From assembly GCF_005116575.1 (NCBI RefSeq), contig NZ_SWCN01000021.1, positions 1 through 64,000 on the forward strand: DNA of 64,000 nucleotides. The letters are read 5' to 3'. The notes beneath the pieces were generated by a model, which had not been told where the DNA came from, searched no databases, and was given only the letters and a program-made list of their open reading frames with translations. Below are positions 35,441-44,385 of this stretch, piece by piece; position 1 is the stretch's first letter; each line of letters starts with the position of its first letter. This DNA comes from Desulforhopalus sp. IMCC35007. GTDB taxonomy: Bacteria > Desulfobacterota > Desulfobulbia > Desulfobulbales > Desulfocapsaceae. The position numbers and the translations under genes were made by a program.

Positions 35441-36412
35441 ATGAAAAAAAGTCTATTGTTGGCGATGGCTTTTGTGTTACTGGCATCTATCGGTAATGCA
35501 AAGCCGATTGTGTTGAAAGCAACCAACACCCTTGGTGAGGATCATCCGATGACCATGGCGCTGCGATTTATGAGTACAGAGATTGACAAGCGTACCAATG
35601 GTGAAGTGAAAATGGATGTATATCCCAACAGTCAGTTGGGTGGTAACAAAGAGATGGTAGAGGGCGTTGTACTTGGTACTGTTGATATTGCCCAGCAATT
35701 TGCAGGAACTTTTTCTTCCTACGTTCCTGAAATGGAAATTCTGGTACAGCCTTTTCTTTTCAAATCTGAAGAGGGACTGTTCAAGGCGCTGAACGGCAAG
35801 GCAGGCGAGATTCTTGCCGAATCACTTGAGAAAAAAGGTTTTGTTCCACTTACCTACTTCTACGGCGGTTCTCGATCTTTTATCAATAACGAACGTCCAA
35901 TTAACACCGTTGAAGACCTTAAAGGTCTGAAGATCCGGGTTATTGGAGTTACAACTGTTATCAACGCAATCAATCAGATGGGTGCCATTGCCACTCCAAT
36001 GAATCAGTCTGATGTCTACAGTGCACTGCAGCAGGGCGTACTCGATGGTTGGGAAAATAGCCCGGTAACCCTCTATTCTTTAAAGCTTTACGAGCAGAGC
36101 AAGTATTTTTCCTATTCCCGCCATCTTATGACCCCGGATCTTGTTGCACTTTCTAAGGTAAGTGCAAAAAAAATGGGTGAGAAAAACCTGGCTATTTTAA
36201 AGGAAGTCGCCCTTGAGGCAAGCGCTCTTGAGCGTAAACTGTGGGCTGAAAATGAAGGCAAGATGGTACAGGAGATGACAGAAAAAGGTTGGGTGGAATT
36301 TAACGAAATTAAAGACATCACTCCTTTTGCCGAAGCGACCAGAAACCTTCTTGATGAGTATCAGGCCAAATTTAAGAACGGCCTTGTTGACCTGATTCTG
36401 GCGGATCAATAA
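35441..36412 (+). CDS. dctP: TRAP transporter substrate-binding protein (DctP), system 1
   Basis: Periplasmic receptor of 323 residues with signal peptide (MKKSLLLAMAFVLLASIGNA-KP). Family motifs: NTLGEDHPM near the mature start, GTVDIAQQF, and KGLKIRVIGV with the conserved Arg that binds the substrate carboxylate; DGWENSPVTLYS follows. Start ATG at 35441 with GGAGTTTACG upstream. Many characterised DctP proteins next to uronate genes bind glucuronate or galacturonate. A 16-bp hairpin follows the gene. Confidence 0.92.
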   Translation: MKKSLLLAMAFVLLASIGNAKPIVLKATNTLGEDHPMTMALRFMSTEIDKRTNGEVKMDVYPNSQLGGNKEMVEGVVLGTVDIAQQFAGTFSSYVPEMEILVQPFLFKSEEGLFKALNGKAGEILAESLEKKGFVPLTYFYGGSRSFINNERPINTVEDLKGLKIRVIGVTTVINAINQMGAIATPMNQSDVYSALQQGVLDGWENSPVTLYSLKLYEQSKYFSYSRHLMTPDLVALSKVSAKKMGEKNLAILKEVALEASALERKLWAENEGKMVQEMTEKGWVEFNEIKDITPFAEATRNLLDEYQAKFKNGLVDLILADQ

Positions 36413-36436
36413 CAAAATCGGCAGGTAATGTACTGT

Positions 36437-36472
36437 GGCTCACCCAAGGAGGTTTTCCTCCTTGGGTGAGCC
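36437..36472 (+). terminator. Hairpin after dctP (system 1)
   Basis: Perfect 16-bp stem GGCTCACCCAAGGAGG (36437-36452) / CCTCCTTGGGTGAGCC (36457-36472) with TTTT loop, 25 bp after the stop. There is no U-tract, so it may act as a 3'-end protecting hairpin or partial terminator rather than a full stop; the next gene in the same direction starts 123 bp later. Confidence 0.7.
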
Positions 36473-36594
36473 AGGAGAAATGCATTCGCCAGATTCTGCC
36501 ATTTTTACTGCAAGCCATGTCCCGCAACTGTTGCAGATGGGGGTATGGCTTGAAATAAAAACACAGGCAGGAAAATTATAGGGGAGGAAAATCG

Positions 36595-37563
36595 ATGATT
36601 TCCTGGGGAATGATAGGCACGGGAGATGTTACTGAGCAGAAAAGCGGTCCGGCATTTTATACATGTGAAGGTTCGGCCCTTTATGCTGTTTATAATCGGA
36701 CCCACGGCAAAGCTCTTGACTATGCGAAAAGACACAAGGTCCCCGTTGTACATGAATCAATTGAGGCGCTGCTGTCAGATCCCAAAGTGGATGCTGTCTA
36801 TGTGGCCACCCCTCCTGTCACCCATAAGGAGCTGGCACTGCAGGTGATTGCCAGCGGCAAGCCCCTCTGCCTTGAAAAACCGATGGCCATGAACCGGGGC
36901 GAATGCCGTGAAATCGTGGAGGCGGCTCAAAAAAGAAATGTCCCCGTCTATGTGACCTATTATCGGCGCAGCATGGAAAAATTTAAAAAGATTAAAGAGC
37001 TTCTTGACGGTGGAACAATCGGTAAAATCGGCTCTGTCCAGGTCACCCAGTATCAGCAACTTATCGCCGGGGCCCGTGAAGGGGATATTCCCTGGCGGGT
37101 CGAGCCGTCTGTTAGCGGCGGTGGTATTCTGGTGGATATGGGAAGTCATGTCTTTGATATTCTGGATTTTCTTGTTGGACCAATCGCCACAATTTCAGGC
37201 AAAGTAACCAACTATGGCGGGTACTATAAGGCTGAAGATAGCGCAGTCGCAGCTTTTGTGTTTGAAAACGGAGTGCTTGGGGCGGGGACCTTTAATTACA
37301 ATACAGACAGATGGGTTGACCGGATCGAAATAGCGGGAGACAAGGGTCGGCTCATTTTCTCCTGTTTTGACAATGAACCGGTCGAAATCTTTGCAGGGGG
37401 AAGGGAGGAATTACTGCATTTCACCCCCCCTGAACCTGTCTACTCTCCATTTGTAAAAGATATGGTGGGCTGTCTTTTGAGTGGCGATGTGAAAGGATAT
37501 GTCGAAACGGCCGTACGGCCAACGGAGCTTCTGGACCAGCTGCTGGCAACATATCATCAATAG
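36595..37563 (+). CDS. Gfo/Idh/MocA family oxidoreductase 1
   Basis: A 322-residue NAD(P)-dependent sugar/sugar-acid dehydrogenase. N-terminal Rossmann start WGMIGTGDVTEQKSG (GxGxxx), and the family's catalytic EKP motif (CLEKPMAMNRGECREI, ~95). The C-terminal beta-sheet domain has GGGILVDMGSHVFDILDFLVG (conserved His ~185). Substrate unknown; such genes in uronate loci often act on sugar lactones or inositol-like compounds. Ribosome-binding site GGGGAGGAAA. It begins a second group after the dctP hairpin. Confidence 0.85.
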   Translation: MISWGMIGTGDVTEQKSGPAFYTCEGSALYAVYNRTHGKALDYAKRHKVPVVHESIEALLSDPKVDAVYVATPPVTHKELALQVIASGKPLCLEKPMAMNRGECREIVEAAQKRNVPVYVTYYRRSMEKFKKIKELLDGGTIGKIGSVQVTQYQQLIAGAREGDIPWRVEPSVSGGGILVDMGSHVFDILDFLVGPIATISGKVTNYGGYYKAEDSAVAAFVFENGVLGAGTFNYNTDRWVDRIEIAGDKGRLIFSCFDNEPVEIFAGGREELLHFTPPEPVYSPFVKDMVGCLLSGDVKGYVETAVRPTELLDQLLATYHQ

Positions 37564-37641
37564 GCAAGAGTCGGGGCACTCTTTTAGGGAAGAGAAACAC
37601 CGGTCCAATATAAAATTTAATACAAATGAGTGTGTAATTAT

Positions 37642-38661
37642 ATGAAAGCTATAGAGATTTCAGATACCAGGAAAATCACCATCATCGACAAGGAGGCGCC
37701 GGTCATTACCGGCCCGCTGGACGTCATCGTCAAGATTGCTGCGGTGTCTATTTGTGGTACAGATATCCATACCTATACCAACACCCACCCTTTTGTAAAG
37801 CCGCCGGTCGTGGTCGGACACGAATGCAGCGGGGTCGTCGCTGCGGTTGGCGCTGAGGTGAGTTCGGTGCAGCCGGGTGACCGGGTTGTCATCGATCCGG
37901 TATTGGGCTGCGGGGAGTGCAGGCCATGTAAGGCAGGGCGAGCCAATGCCTGCGCCAAGGTGAGTTGCCGTGGGGTTCATGTCGAAGGGGCGATGCAGGA
38001 GTTTTTCAAGGTCCGTGAGCGGGATGTCTACAAGGTGCCCGACAGTCTCGAAGACCTTGTTCTTGGGGCAAGCGTCGAGCCCTTTGCAATCGGGGCCCAA
38101 GCTGTCTGGCGTGGCAATGTGAGCTCCGGGCAGACCATGGTTATCTTTGGTGCTGGCCCCATCGGGTTGACCACCATGTTTATGGCGATGAATCGCGGAG
38201 CCCGCTGCATCATGATTGATATGAAAGGTGATCGACTGGCTAACGCCAAGAGGCTTGGGGCATATGGAACGGTTTTGGCTTCTGCTGCTGATCTCAAAGA
38301 GCAGGTTCTGGCGCTCTCTGAAGAAGGCGGCCCCGATGTGACCTGTGATGCGGTGGGACACCCTTCCATAGTTGATCTTTGCGTGGAGCTTACGGCTCCT
38401 ACTGGCACGGTCATTTTCCTTGGTATGGATGGCGGCCAGAATAACGTCACCGAGCTTTCTATCTTCCGTAAGGAGTTGACAATCGTTGGCAGCAGGATGA
38501 ATTCGGCAATGTTTCCAACGGTTTTGCAATTAATTGAAAAAAGTCTCTTACCCCTTGACGCTATTTTGACCCATCGTTTTTCCGTGGAAGAAGCCGACAA
38601 GGCTTTCTCTATGGCGATCGACCAGCCCGAGGGCTTTACCAAGGCGGTTATAACTTTTTGA
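37642..38661 (+). CDS. Zinc-dependent alcohol (polyol/sugar-acid) dehydrogenase
   Basis: A 339-residue medium-chain dehydrogenase (MDR). Catalytic zinc ligands: Cys in SICGTDIHTY (~37) and His-Glu in VGHECSG (~60); structural zinc Cys cluster GCGECRPCKAGRANAC. Rossmann motif GAGPIGL near 171. Similar to sorbitol/threonine/galactitol-type dehydrogenases and to L-idonate/L-gulonate 5-dehydrogenases; in this locus a sugar-acid alcohol such as L-galactonate/L-idonate or galactitol-like substrate is plausible. Start ATG 37642 (MKAIEI) matches family N-termini. Confidence 0.85.
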   Translation: MKAIEISDTRKITIIDKEAPVITGPLDVIVKIAAVSICGTDIHTYTNTHPFVKPPVVVGHECSGVVAAVGAEVSSVQPGDRVVIDPVLGCGECRPCKAGRANACAKVSCRGVHVEGAMQEFFKVRERDVYKVPDSLEDLVLGASVEPFAIGAQAVWRGNVSSGQTMVIFGAGPIGLTTMFMAMNRGARCIMIDMKGDRLANAKRLGAYGTVLASAADLKEQVLALSEEGGPDVTCDAVGHPSIVDLCVELTAPTGTVIFLGMDGGQNNVTELSIFRKELTIVGSRMNSAMFPTVLQLIEKSLLPLDAILTHRFSVEEADKAFSMAIDQPEGFTKAVITF

Positions 38662-38734
38662 GGTTACATACGGAAGGTGAGCCCGCAGGTATGCCAATGA
38701 AGACCATGAATTACAAAGAATTACGGAGAAAGTA

Positions 38735-39571
38735 ATGGACGTTAGACACCCTATCCACCCTGATCATGCCATGGTTCTGAGTTCGGAGGAATTGTGTGCA
38801 CATTTTAAGATTGAAAAAGTCTTTGTCCCAGGAAAAATCTCTCTGACCTACAGTCATGTCGACCGAATTATTGTGGGTGGTATTTGCCCTCTGGGCGAGG
38901 CGCTTAGCTTTGATGAAGAGCTGGCGAAAAAAGTGGGAACCGGTTTTCTTCTGGAGCGCCGTGAGATCGGTCTGATTAATCTCGGTGGCCCCGGCCGGAT
39001 TGAGGCTGCTGGTGAAACCTTTGTCCTTGAGAAACAACAGGCCGTCTACCTTGGTGCTGGTACCAGAGATGTCAGGTTCAGTTCAGAATCCATGGGAGAC
39101 CCGGCAGCATTTTACCTGGCCTGCACCCCGGCCCACTGTTCTTATCCAAATCGGAAGATCCTCAAAGAAGAAGCGGTAACCGAGAGCCTGGGCGACCCTT
39201 CTCAGTGTAACTGCCGAACCATTTACAAGTATTTTCACCCGGATGTACTGCCGACCTGCCAGCTCAGTCTTGGGCTTACCAGGGTCGCTTCGGGCAGCAA
39301 CTGGAATACCATGCCGACCCATACCCATGATCGCAGGATGGAGGTTTATTGCTATATAGAGATGGATGAGGATGCTGTGGTCTTTCACCTCATGGGCGAG
39401 CCGACCGAGACCCGTCATATTGTGATGCGCAACGGGCAGGCGGTCATCTCTCCGAGTTGGTCTATTCATTCAGGAGTGGGTACCAAACCCTATGCCTTTA
39501 TCTGGGCCATGGCTGGAGAAAACCAGGTTTTTAGTGATATGGATTTTGTTGATATGAGAGATCTCCGATGA
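38735..39571 (+). CDS. kduI: 5-dehydro-4-deoxy-D-glucuronate isomerase
   Basis: KduI, 278 residues, converting 5-keto-4-deoxyuronate (DKI, from unsaturated uronates) to 3-deoxy-D-glycero-2,5-hexodiulosonate. Zinc ligands of the cupin domain are visible in MPTHTHDRRMEVYCY (H-x-H-x4-E, ~192-203) and SIHSGVG (His ~245). The N-terminus MDVRHPIHPDHAMVL and FVPGKISLTYSHVDRIIVGG are typical. ACGGAGAAAGTA precedes the ATG. Its stop overlaps the eda start. Confidence 0.95.
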   Translation: MDVRHPIHPDHAMVLSSEELCAHFKIEKVFVPGKISLTYSHVDRIIVGGICPLGEALSFDEELAKKVGTGFLLERREIGLINLGGPGRIEAAGETFVLEKQQAVYLGAGTRDVRFSSESMGDPAAFYLACTPAHCSYPNRKILKEEAVTESLGDPSQCNCRTIYKYFHPDVLPTCQLSLGLTRVASGSNWNTMPTHTHDRRMEVYCYIEMDEDAVVFHLMGEPTETRHIVMRNGQAVISPSWSIHSGVGTKPYAFIWAMAGENQVFSDMDFVDMRDLR

Positions 39572-40212
39572 AAAATAATGAATGTACGGAAATTGAAAGC
39601 AGGTTATCGCAGTTAAAACTCGTTCCTGTCGTCAGTGTTCCTTCTGTTGATACCGGTCTGCGTCTTGCTGAAATCCTCATCCGCTGCGGTTTGCCGGTGG
39701 CTGAAGTAACCTTTAGAACGTCCTGTGCTGCAGAGGTTATTAAGGCAATGAAAAAGGAGTTCAGCGAGCTGCTTGTTTTAGCGGGGACTGTTCTTAGCAC
39801 GGAACAGGCCGATATTGCTCAAGGTGCAGGGGCCGAGTGTATTGTAATTCCTGGGTTTCAAAAAGAAATCGTGGCCCATTGCCAGTTACGGGAAATCATG
39901 GTTTGCCCGGGTACGGCAACGCCCACTGAAGTTTTGCAGTGTATGACCATGGGCATAGAGACGGTGAAATTTTTTCCCGCTGAGGTCGCCGGTGGGGTCG
40001 GGATGCTGAAAGCCATGGAAGCGGTGTTTAGTGATGTGCGTTTTATGCCCACCGGAGGTATTAATCCTGGAAATATGAAAGATTACCTCAGACTGAACAA
40101 CGTTTTTTGTTGTGGCGGTAGCTGGCTCGCCCCCGAAGCCATGATGGTGGAAGGGAACTGGACGGAGATAGAAAGGCGTATTGTTGCCGCTGTTTCAGAC
40201 CTGCAGAGATGA
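39568..40212 (+). CDS. eda: KDPG/KHG aldolase
   Basis: Class I aldolase of 214 residues cleaving 2-keto-3-deoxy-6-phosphogluconate to pyruvate and glyceraldehyde 3-phosphate. The catalytic Glu and Arg are in GLPVAEVTFRTSCA (~43-56) and the Schiff-base Lys in IETVKFFPAE (~134). GTATPTEVLQC is the family loop. Overlaps kduI by 4 bases (ATGA). Terminal step of the KDG branch that starts with kdgK in the same locus. Confidence 0.95.
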   Translation: MKNNECTEIESRLSQLKLVPVVSVPSVDTGLRLAEILIRCGLPVAEVTFRTSCAAEVIKAMKKEFSELLVLAGTVLSTEQADIAQGAGAECIVIPGFQKEIVAHCQLREIMVCPGTATPTEVLQCMTMGIETVKFFPAEVAGGVGMLKAMEAVFSDVRFMPTGGINPGNMKDYLRLNNVFCCGGSWLAPEAMMVEGNWTEIERRIVAAVSDLQR

Positions 40213-40286
40213 GAAAAAAGGATGATTCGGCCGGCAGATAAATCAATGGGTTGTTGGCTCAACCAATACATATACAGGAGTAGAAC

Positions 40287-41051
40287 ATGGAACTTTCTTT
40301 AAAGGGAAAAACAGCTTTTGTTACAGGTGGAAACATTGGCATAGGCCGTGCTGTAAGTCTGGCCTTTGCAAAATGCGGGGCTGATGTTGCTCTTACTTAT
40401 TACTCCCATAAGGAAGAAGGGGAGGCAACGGTTAAAGAAATTAAGGCAATGGGCCGCAACGCCTATGGTTTTCAACTCGATGCAACAGATGCAGATCAGG
40501 TAAAAACGGTGGTAGGTCAGGCGGCTGAACTGTTTGGCGGGCATATCGATATTCTTATGAATAATGCAGGTCATCTTGTCGCCCGTTCACCGATAGTCGA
40601 TATGACAGATGAGCACTGGTTTAAAACTATCAATGTCAACCTGACCAGTACCTTTTTCTGTACCCGTGCAGTGCTGCCGTTTATGAATACCGGCTGGGGA
40701 CGCATTGTTAATATGTCATCTCTTGCGGCCAGAAATGGTGGAGGGAACGGTGCTACCGCCTATGCTGCTTCAAAGGGTGCGGTCATTGCCTTTACCCGGG
40801 GCCTGTGTAAGGAGGTTGCAGACCAAGGTATTACCGTAAACGCCGTGGCTCCAGGGCTTATTCTGGAAACCCCTTTTCATGAAACATTCAACAGTGACGA
40901 GGGGATCAAAGGGGCTATTAACGCGACTCCACTGAAAAGGGGTGGGACTCCTGAAGATGTGGCAAATGCCGTACTGTATTTTGCAACGGATTTAGGCTCC
41001 TTTATTACCGGTGAAATCGTTGAAATAAATGGGGGAATGTATTTCGCCTAA
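40287..41051 (+). CDS. KduD-like SDR oxidoreductase
   Basis: Classical SDR, 254 residues. Cofactor motif TGGNIGIG (~13-20), NNAG at ~91, Ser in NMSSLAARNGG and YAASK catalytic pair. C-terminus GEIVEINGGMYF. Directly after kduI and eda, it is best read as 2-dehydro-3-deoxy-D-gluconate 5-dehydrogenase (KduD), making KDG from the KduI product, which the pathway requires. Sequence is closer to generic FabG-like SDRs than to canonical KduD, so the assignment relies on context. CAGGAGTAGAAC precedes the ATG. Confidence 0.8.
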   Translation: MELSLKGKTAFVTGGNIGIGRAVSLAFAKCGADVALTYYSHKEEGEATVKEIKAMGRNAYGFQLDATDADQVKTVVGQAAELFGGHIDILMNNAGHLVARSPIVDMTDEHWFKTINVNLTSTFFCTRAVLPFMNTGWGRIVNMSSLAARNGGGNGATAYAASKGAVIAFTRGLCKEVADQGITVNAVAPGLILETPFHETFNSDEGIKGAINATPLKRGGTPEDVANAVLYFATDLGSFITGEIVEINGGMYFA

Positions 41052-41266
41052 TACACATCCTGGCGATGTGGAGGAAGGTACAATCGCCAGTTGCAAGGTG
41101 TTTCAATAAGTAACCAGAAAGGAGGAGAGATACCGACGTAAGATTAGGACGTTAGACTTGTTTGAAGAATGACCAGGATGGGTGTTGGAAAAGGGGAGGA
41201 TATTTCTTTCCGGCACCTTAACGAAAATGCATGTATCAAACATGCCTTTAATGGAGGATGGTATTC

Positions 41267-42253
41267 ATGAATTGTCTAAAGAAATTTGCTCTTTCAGCTA
41301 TGACTGTGGCACTTATTGCCGGTTTTTCAGTGTCTGTTCAGGCTAAGGAATGGCGGGGATGGAACATTCATGTTGCGGGATACCCAAATACCGTAGCTAT
41401 GGATAAATTTGCCGAATTATTGAAAGAAAAATCCGGCGGTAAAATGACTCTGAAGATGTACCACTCAGGTACTCTTGGCAGTCAACCCGATGCCATTGAG
41501 CAGCTCCGTATTGGCGGGCTGGAAATCGCCAACTTTAACATGGGGCCGATCGGTCCGATTGTTCCCGAAGCAAATGTCGTATCTCTCCCATTTATTTTTA
41601 AAAGTGCCGATCATATGTGGCGCGTTCTCGATGGAGAGGCCGGTAAAATGATCAACGACGGACTTGAGAAAAAAGGTATGATTTCTCTTGCCTGGTTTGA
41701 TGCTGGATCAAGGTCTTTCTATAACACCAAAAAGCCGATTGAGACCCCTGCTGATGTGGTTGGTATGAAGGTGAGAGTCATGAGCAATGATCTCTATTCC
41801 GGCATGATTAAAGCGCTTGGTGGAAATCCTTCCCCGATGGCCTTTTCAGAAGTGTATCAGTCACTGAAAACAGGTGTTGTCGATGGTGCTGAAAATAACT
41901 GGCCATCCTATGAGTCAACCGGTCACTATGAAGTGGCTCGTTTTCACTCCGATTCCCAACATCTCATTATTCCCGAGATTCTCGCAATTAATGCAGGTGT
42001 CTACAATGCTCTGTCTGACGAGGACAAAAAGATTGTGAAAGAAGCGGCTGTCGAAGCTGCCGCTCTGCAGCATGAACTCTGGAAAGAAAGAGAAAAGGCA
42101 AGCCAGGAAAAGGCATTGGCTGCAGGTGTTAAAGTCAATGATATTCCTGACAAAAGTGCATTCCAGGCCGCAATGGTTCCTGTCTATGATAAATATCTTG
42201 CGGACAACCCAACACTCAAACCTCTCGTCGAGTTAATTCAAAAAACCGATTGA
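41267..42253 (+). CDS. dctP: TRAP transporter substrate-binding protein (DctP), system 2
   Basis: Second periplasmic TRAP receptor, 328 residues, with signal peptide (MNCLKKFALSAMTVALIAG, cleavage near VQAKEW). Motifs: YHSGTLGSQPDAIEQLRIGG, VVGMKVRVMSN with the substrate carboxylate-binding Arg, and DGAENNWPSYEST. It differs clearly from system 1 and stands first in its set (P-Q-M order). ATG at 41267 has GGAGGATGG upstream. A strong terminator-like hairpin follows (42264-42299), likely giving excess receptor. Confidence 0.92.
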   Translation: MNCLKKFALSAMTVALIAGFSVSVQAKEWRGWNIHVAGYPNTVAMDKFAELLKEKSGGKMTLKMYHSGTLGSQPDAIEQLRIGGLEIANFNMGPIGPIVPEANVVSLPFIFKSADHMWRVLDGEAGKMINDGLEKKGMISLAWFDAGSRSFYNTKKPIETPADVVGMKVRVMSNDLYSGMIKALGGNPSPMAFSEVYQSLKTGVVDGAENNWPSYESTGHYEVARFHSDSQHLIIPEILAINAGVYNALSDEDKKIVKEAAVEAAALQHELWKEREKASQEKALAAGVKVNDIPDKSAFQAAMVPVYDKYLADNPTLKPLVELIQKTD

Positions 42254-42263
42254 TGTGTATTTC

Positions 42264-42299
42264 CCGTTTCCCATGAATTTTATGGGAAACGGTTTTTTT
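42264..42299 (+). terminator. Intrinsic terminator/attenuator after dctP (system 2)
   Basis: Perfect 11-bp stem CCGTTTCCCAT (42264-42274) / ATGGGAAACGG (42282-42292) followed by T7. It has all features of a Rho-independent terminator yet lies inside the P-Q-M set, 10 bp after dctP, so it probably attenuates. A second, weaker hairpin GTCGCAGG/CCTGCGAC (42376-42395) lies before dctQ. Confidence 0.85.
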
Positions 42300-42420
42300 C
42301 AGTAATTTCATTGTGTCTTTTAGAGGTGGCTGCCGGCTGGAATCTTTTATTGGATTTGTCGGTGGTTACGCGACGGTCGCAGGATTGCCTGCGACTGGAA
42401 AAAACTATCAGGTATTGCGA

Positions 42421-42945
42421 ATGTCCATTGAAAATGCAGAAAGTAGCAGATCTGTCTATGATAAATTCTTAGATTTCCTCTGCTATCTCAATACGGTGGT
42501 TACGGGGGTTGGTCTTGTGGTCTTGACCGCTATTTTTGGCTGGCTGGTCTTTGGCCGTTATGTGCTTAACGCTACTCCAACCTGGGTCGAGCAAGTCGCA
42601 TTGCTTCTTATGGTGTATATAGGATTTTTGGGTGCTTCAACGGGGGTACATAAACAGACACATCTGGGAGTTTCCGTTTTTAAAGAGTTGAGTCCAAAAC
42701 CGATACGGCGCCTGTTTGAACTGCTGTCGCACCTGCTCATGGGGGCGTTTGCTCTGGTTATGACTGTTTACGGGTATCAGCTGACTGTTTTTAAGTGGTC
42801 CGCAGAGATTCCTCTTCTCAATATTTCCGAGGGGTATCGGGCACTGCCGATTATGCTGAGTGGAATCTTTATTTTTCTCTACTCTATTGGTCACCTTATC
42901 CATTTTTTTACGGATAAGAACACAGAACTTTCTGATTCCATATAG
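42421..42945 (+). CDS. dctQ: TRAP transporter small permease (DctQ), system 2
   Basis: A 174-residue DctQ-family protein with four helices. Signature around PTWVEQVALLLMVYIGFLGASTGV (~residues 49-72), including the conserved W-x-E. Start ATG at 42421 (MSIENAESS) fits the family and has a weak AGG upstream; the frame extends to 42313 but that part contains the leader hairpin. Separated from dctM by 125 bp that contain an 18-bp tandem duplication. Confidence 0.88.
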   Translation: MSIENAESSRSVYDKFLDFLCYLNTVVTGVGLVVLTAIFGWLVFGRYVLNATPTWVEQVALLLMVYIGFLGASTGVHKQTHLGVSVFKELSPKPIRRLFELLSHLLMGAFALVMTVYGYQLTVFKWSAEIPLLNISEGYRALPIMLSGIFIFLYSIGHLIHFFTDKNTELSDSI

Positions 42946-43014
42946 AAAAAAATTCCACAAACCTCAGCGAAAATAAGTTTTCTCCCGGTAATATTTTACG
43001 ACAACGATAACAAC

Positions 43015-43050
43015 AATAACCAAGCACTTCATAATAACCAAGCACTTCAT
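43015..43050 (+). repeat. 18-bp tandem duplication
   Basis: Two exact adjacent copies of AATAACCAAGCACTTCAT (43015-43032 and 43033-43050) in the gap between dctQ and dctM of system 2. The second copy ends 20 bp before the dctM start. It looks like a recent slippage duplication; a role in translation initiation spacing is possible but unproven. Confidence 0.85.
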
Positions 43051-43070
43051 ACATAGGAGAGTTTAAGGTA

Positions 43071-44351
43071 ATGGGTCTGTTCATTTTATTGTTTATATTT
43101 GCACTATGTGTAGTGATTGGGATGCCTGTGGCCTTTGCCCTTGGAGTTGCCGCCGTATCGGCTTTTTTCTATGAAGGGCTGCCTATGATGATAGCCTTTC
43201 AACGGATTATTTCGGGCATCAGTATTTTTGCACTTATGGCGATACCATTTTTTATCTTTGCCGGTGAATTGATGTTTCATGGTGGAATTGCAATGCGTCT
43301 GGTTCGCTTTGCCTCTTCTGCGGTCGGCTCAATGCGCGGCGGTCTGGGGATCGTCAACGTTTTCTCTTCAATGCTGTTTGGCGGTATCTCGGGTTCTGCA
43401 ATCGCCGATATCTCAGCACTTGGCTCCATTCTCATTCCGGTGATGAAGGAGAAGGGGTATGACGATGATTATGCCGTGAACGTGACGGTGACCTCCTCTC
43501 TTGCGGGTATTATTATTCCACCAAGTCATAATATGATTTTATATGCTGTGGCTGCAGGGAGTGGTCTGTCCATCTCAAAATTATTTCTGGCAGGTTTTGT
43601 CCCCGGGGTGTTGATGTGTCTCTGTCTGGCTACTGTGGCCTATCTGGTCGCTGTCAAACGGGGATATACTTCTGAAATATTCCCAGGGTTTATTGTACTG
43701 TTCCAGCATTTTATCTTTGCCCTCCCCGGGCTGATGACGGCTGTCATCATCGTCGGTGGAGTGTTGAGTGGTATTTTTACGGTGACGGAATCGGGAGCCT
43801 TTGGAACGATCTACGCGTTTATTGTCACGATCGTTGTCTACCGGGCGCTCACCTGGGAAAAGTTTAAAACAGCTGTTGTCAATTCTGTACGAACGACAGC
43901 AATGGTGATGATACTCATTGCCTGTACCGGAGCCTTTGCCTATCTGCTCACCTATTATCAGGTACCCACAAAAATGTCCGAATTTTTACTGGGGATTTCG
44001 GATAACCCAGTAATTATTTTATTGATGATTAACTTGATGCTGTTACTGCTCGGGATGATTATGGATATGGCGGCGCTTATTTTGATCTGTACCCCGATTT
44101 TTCTGCCCATCGCCATTTCCATTGGTTTAGATCCTTACCAGTTTGGCATGATCCTGCTCATTAATCTTGGTCTTGGTCTTTGCACGCCACCGGTTGGTTC
44201 CTGTCTTTTTGTCGGCTGTGCGGTCGGTGGGGTTAAGATTGAGGATGCGGTAAGGACGATCTGGCCGTTTTATATTGCCATTCTGGTTGCTTTGATGCTG
44301 GTTTGTTTTATTCCGGCAATTTCACTTACTCTACCAAATCTTCTTGGTTGA
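43071..44351 (+). CDS. dctM: TRAP transporter large permease (DctM), system 2
   Basis: Large TRAP membrane subunit, 426 residues, about twelve helices. PFFIFAGELMFHGGIAMRLVRFA (~60-82), SGSAIADISALGSILIPVM loop and MIMDMAALILICTPIFLPIA with LCTPPVGSCLF in the second half are DctM signatures. TTTAAGGTA precedes the ATG. Followed after 34 bp by the larA-like gene. Confidence 0.92.
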   Translation: MGLFILLFIFALCVVIGMPVAFALGVAAVSAFFYEGLPMMIAFQRIISGISIFALMAIPFFIFAGELMFHGGIAMRLVRFASSAVGSMRGGLGIVNVFSSMLFGGISGSAIADISALGSILIPVMKEKGYDDDYAVNVTVTSSLAGIIIPPSHNMILYAVAAGSGLSISKLFLAGFVPGVLMCLCLATVAYLVAVKRGYTSEIFPGFIVLFQHFIFALPGLMTAVIIVGGVLSGIFTVTESGAFGTIYAFIVTIVVYRALTWEKFKTAVVNSVRTTAMVMILIACTGAFAYLLTYYQVPTKMSEFLLGISDNPVIILLMINLMLLLLGMIMDMAALILICTPIFLPIAISIGLDPYQFGMILLINLGLGLCTPPVGSCLFVGCAVGGVKIEDAVRTIWPFYIAILVALMLVCFIPAISLTLPNLLG

Positions 44352-44385
44352 GAAAGGTAGCTTACTAATTGGAGAAAAAGGTGCA

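Noticed and set aside
37660-38529. Open frame of 289 codons antisense to the zinc dehydrogenase
   Set aside because: The plus-strand gene has full zinc-site and Rossmann motifs; the antisense product is His/Arg-rich and has no pattern of its own.
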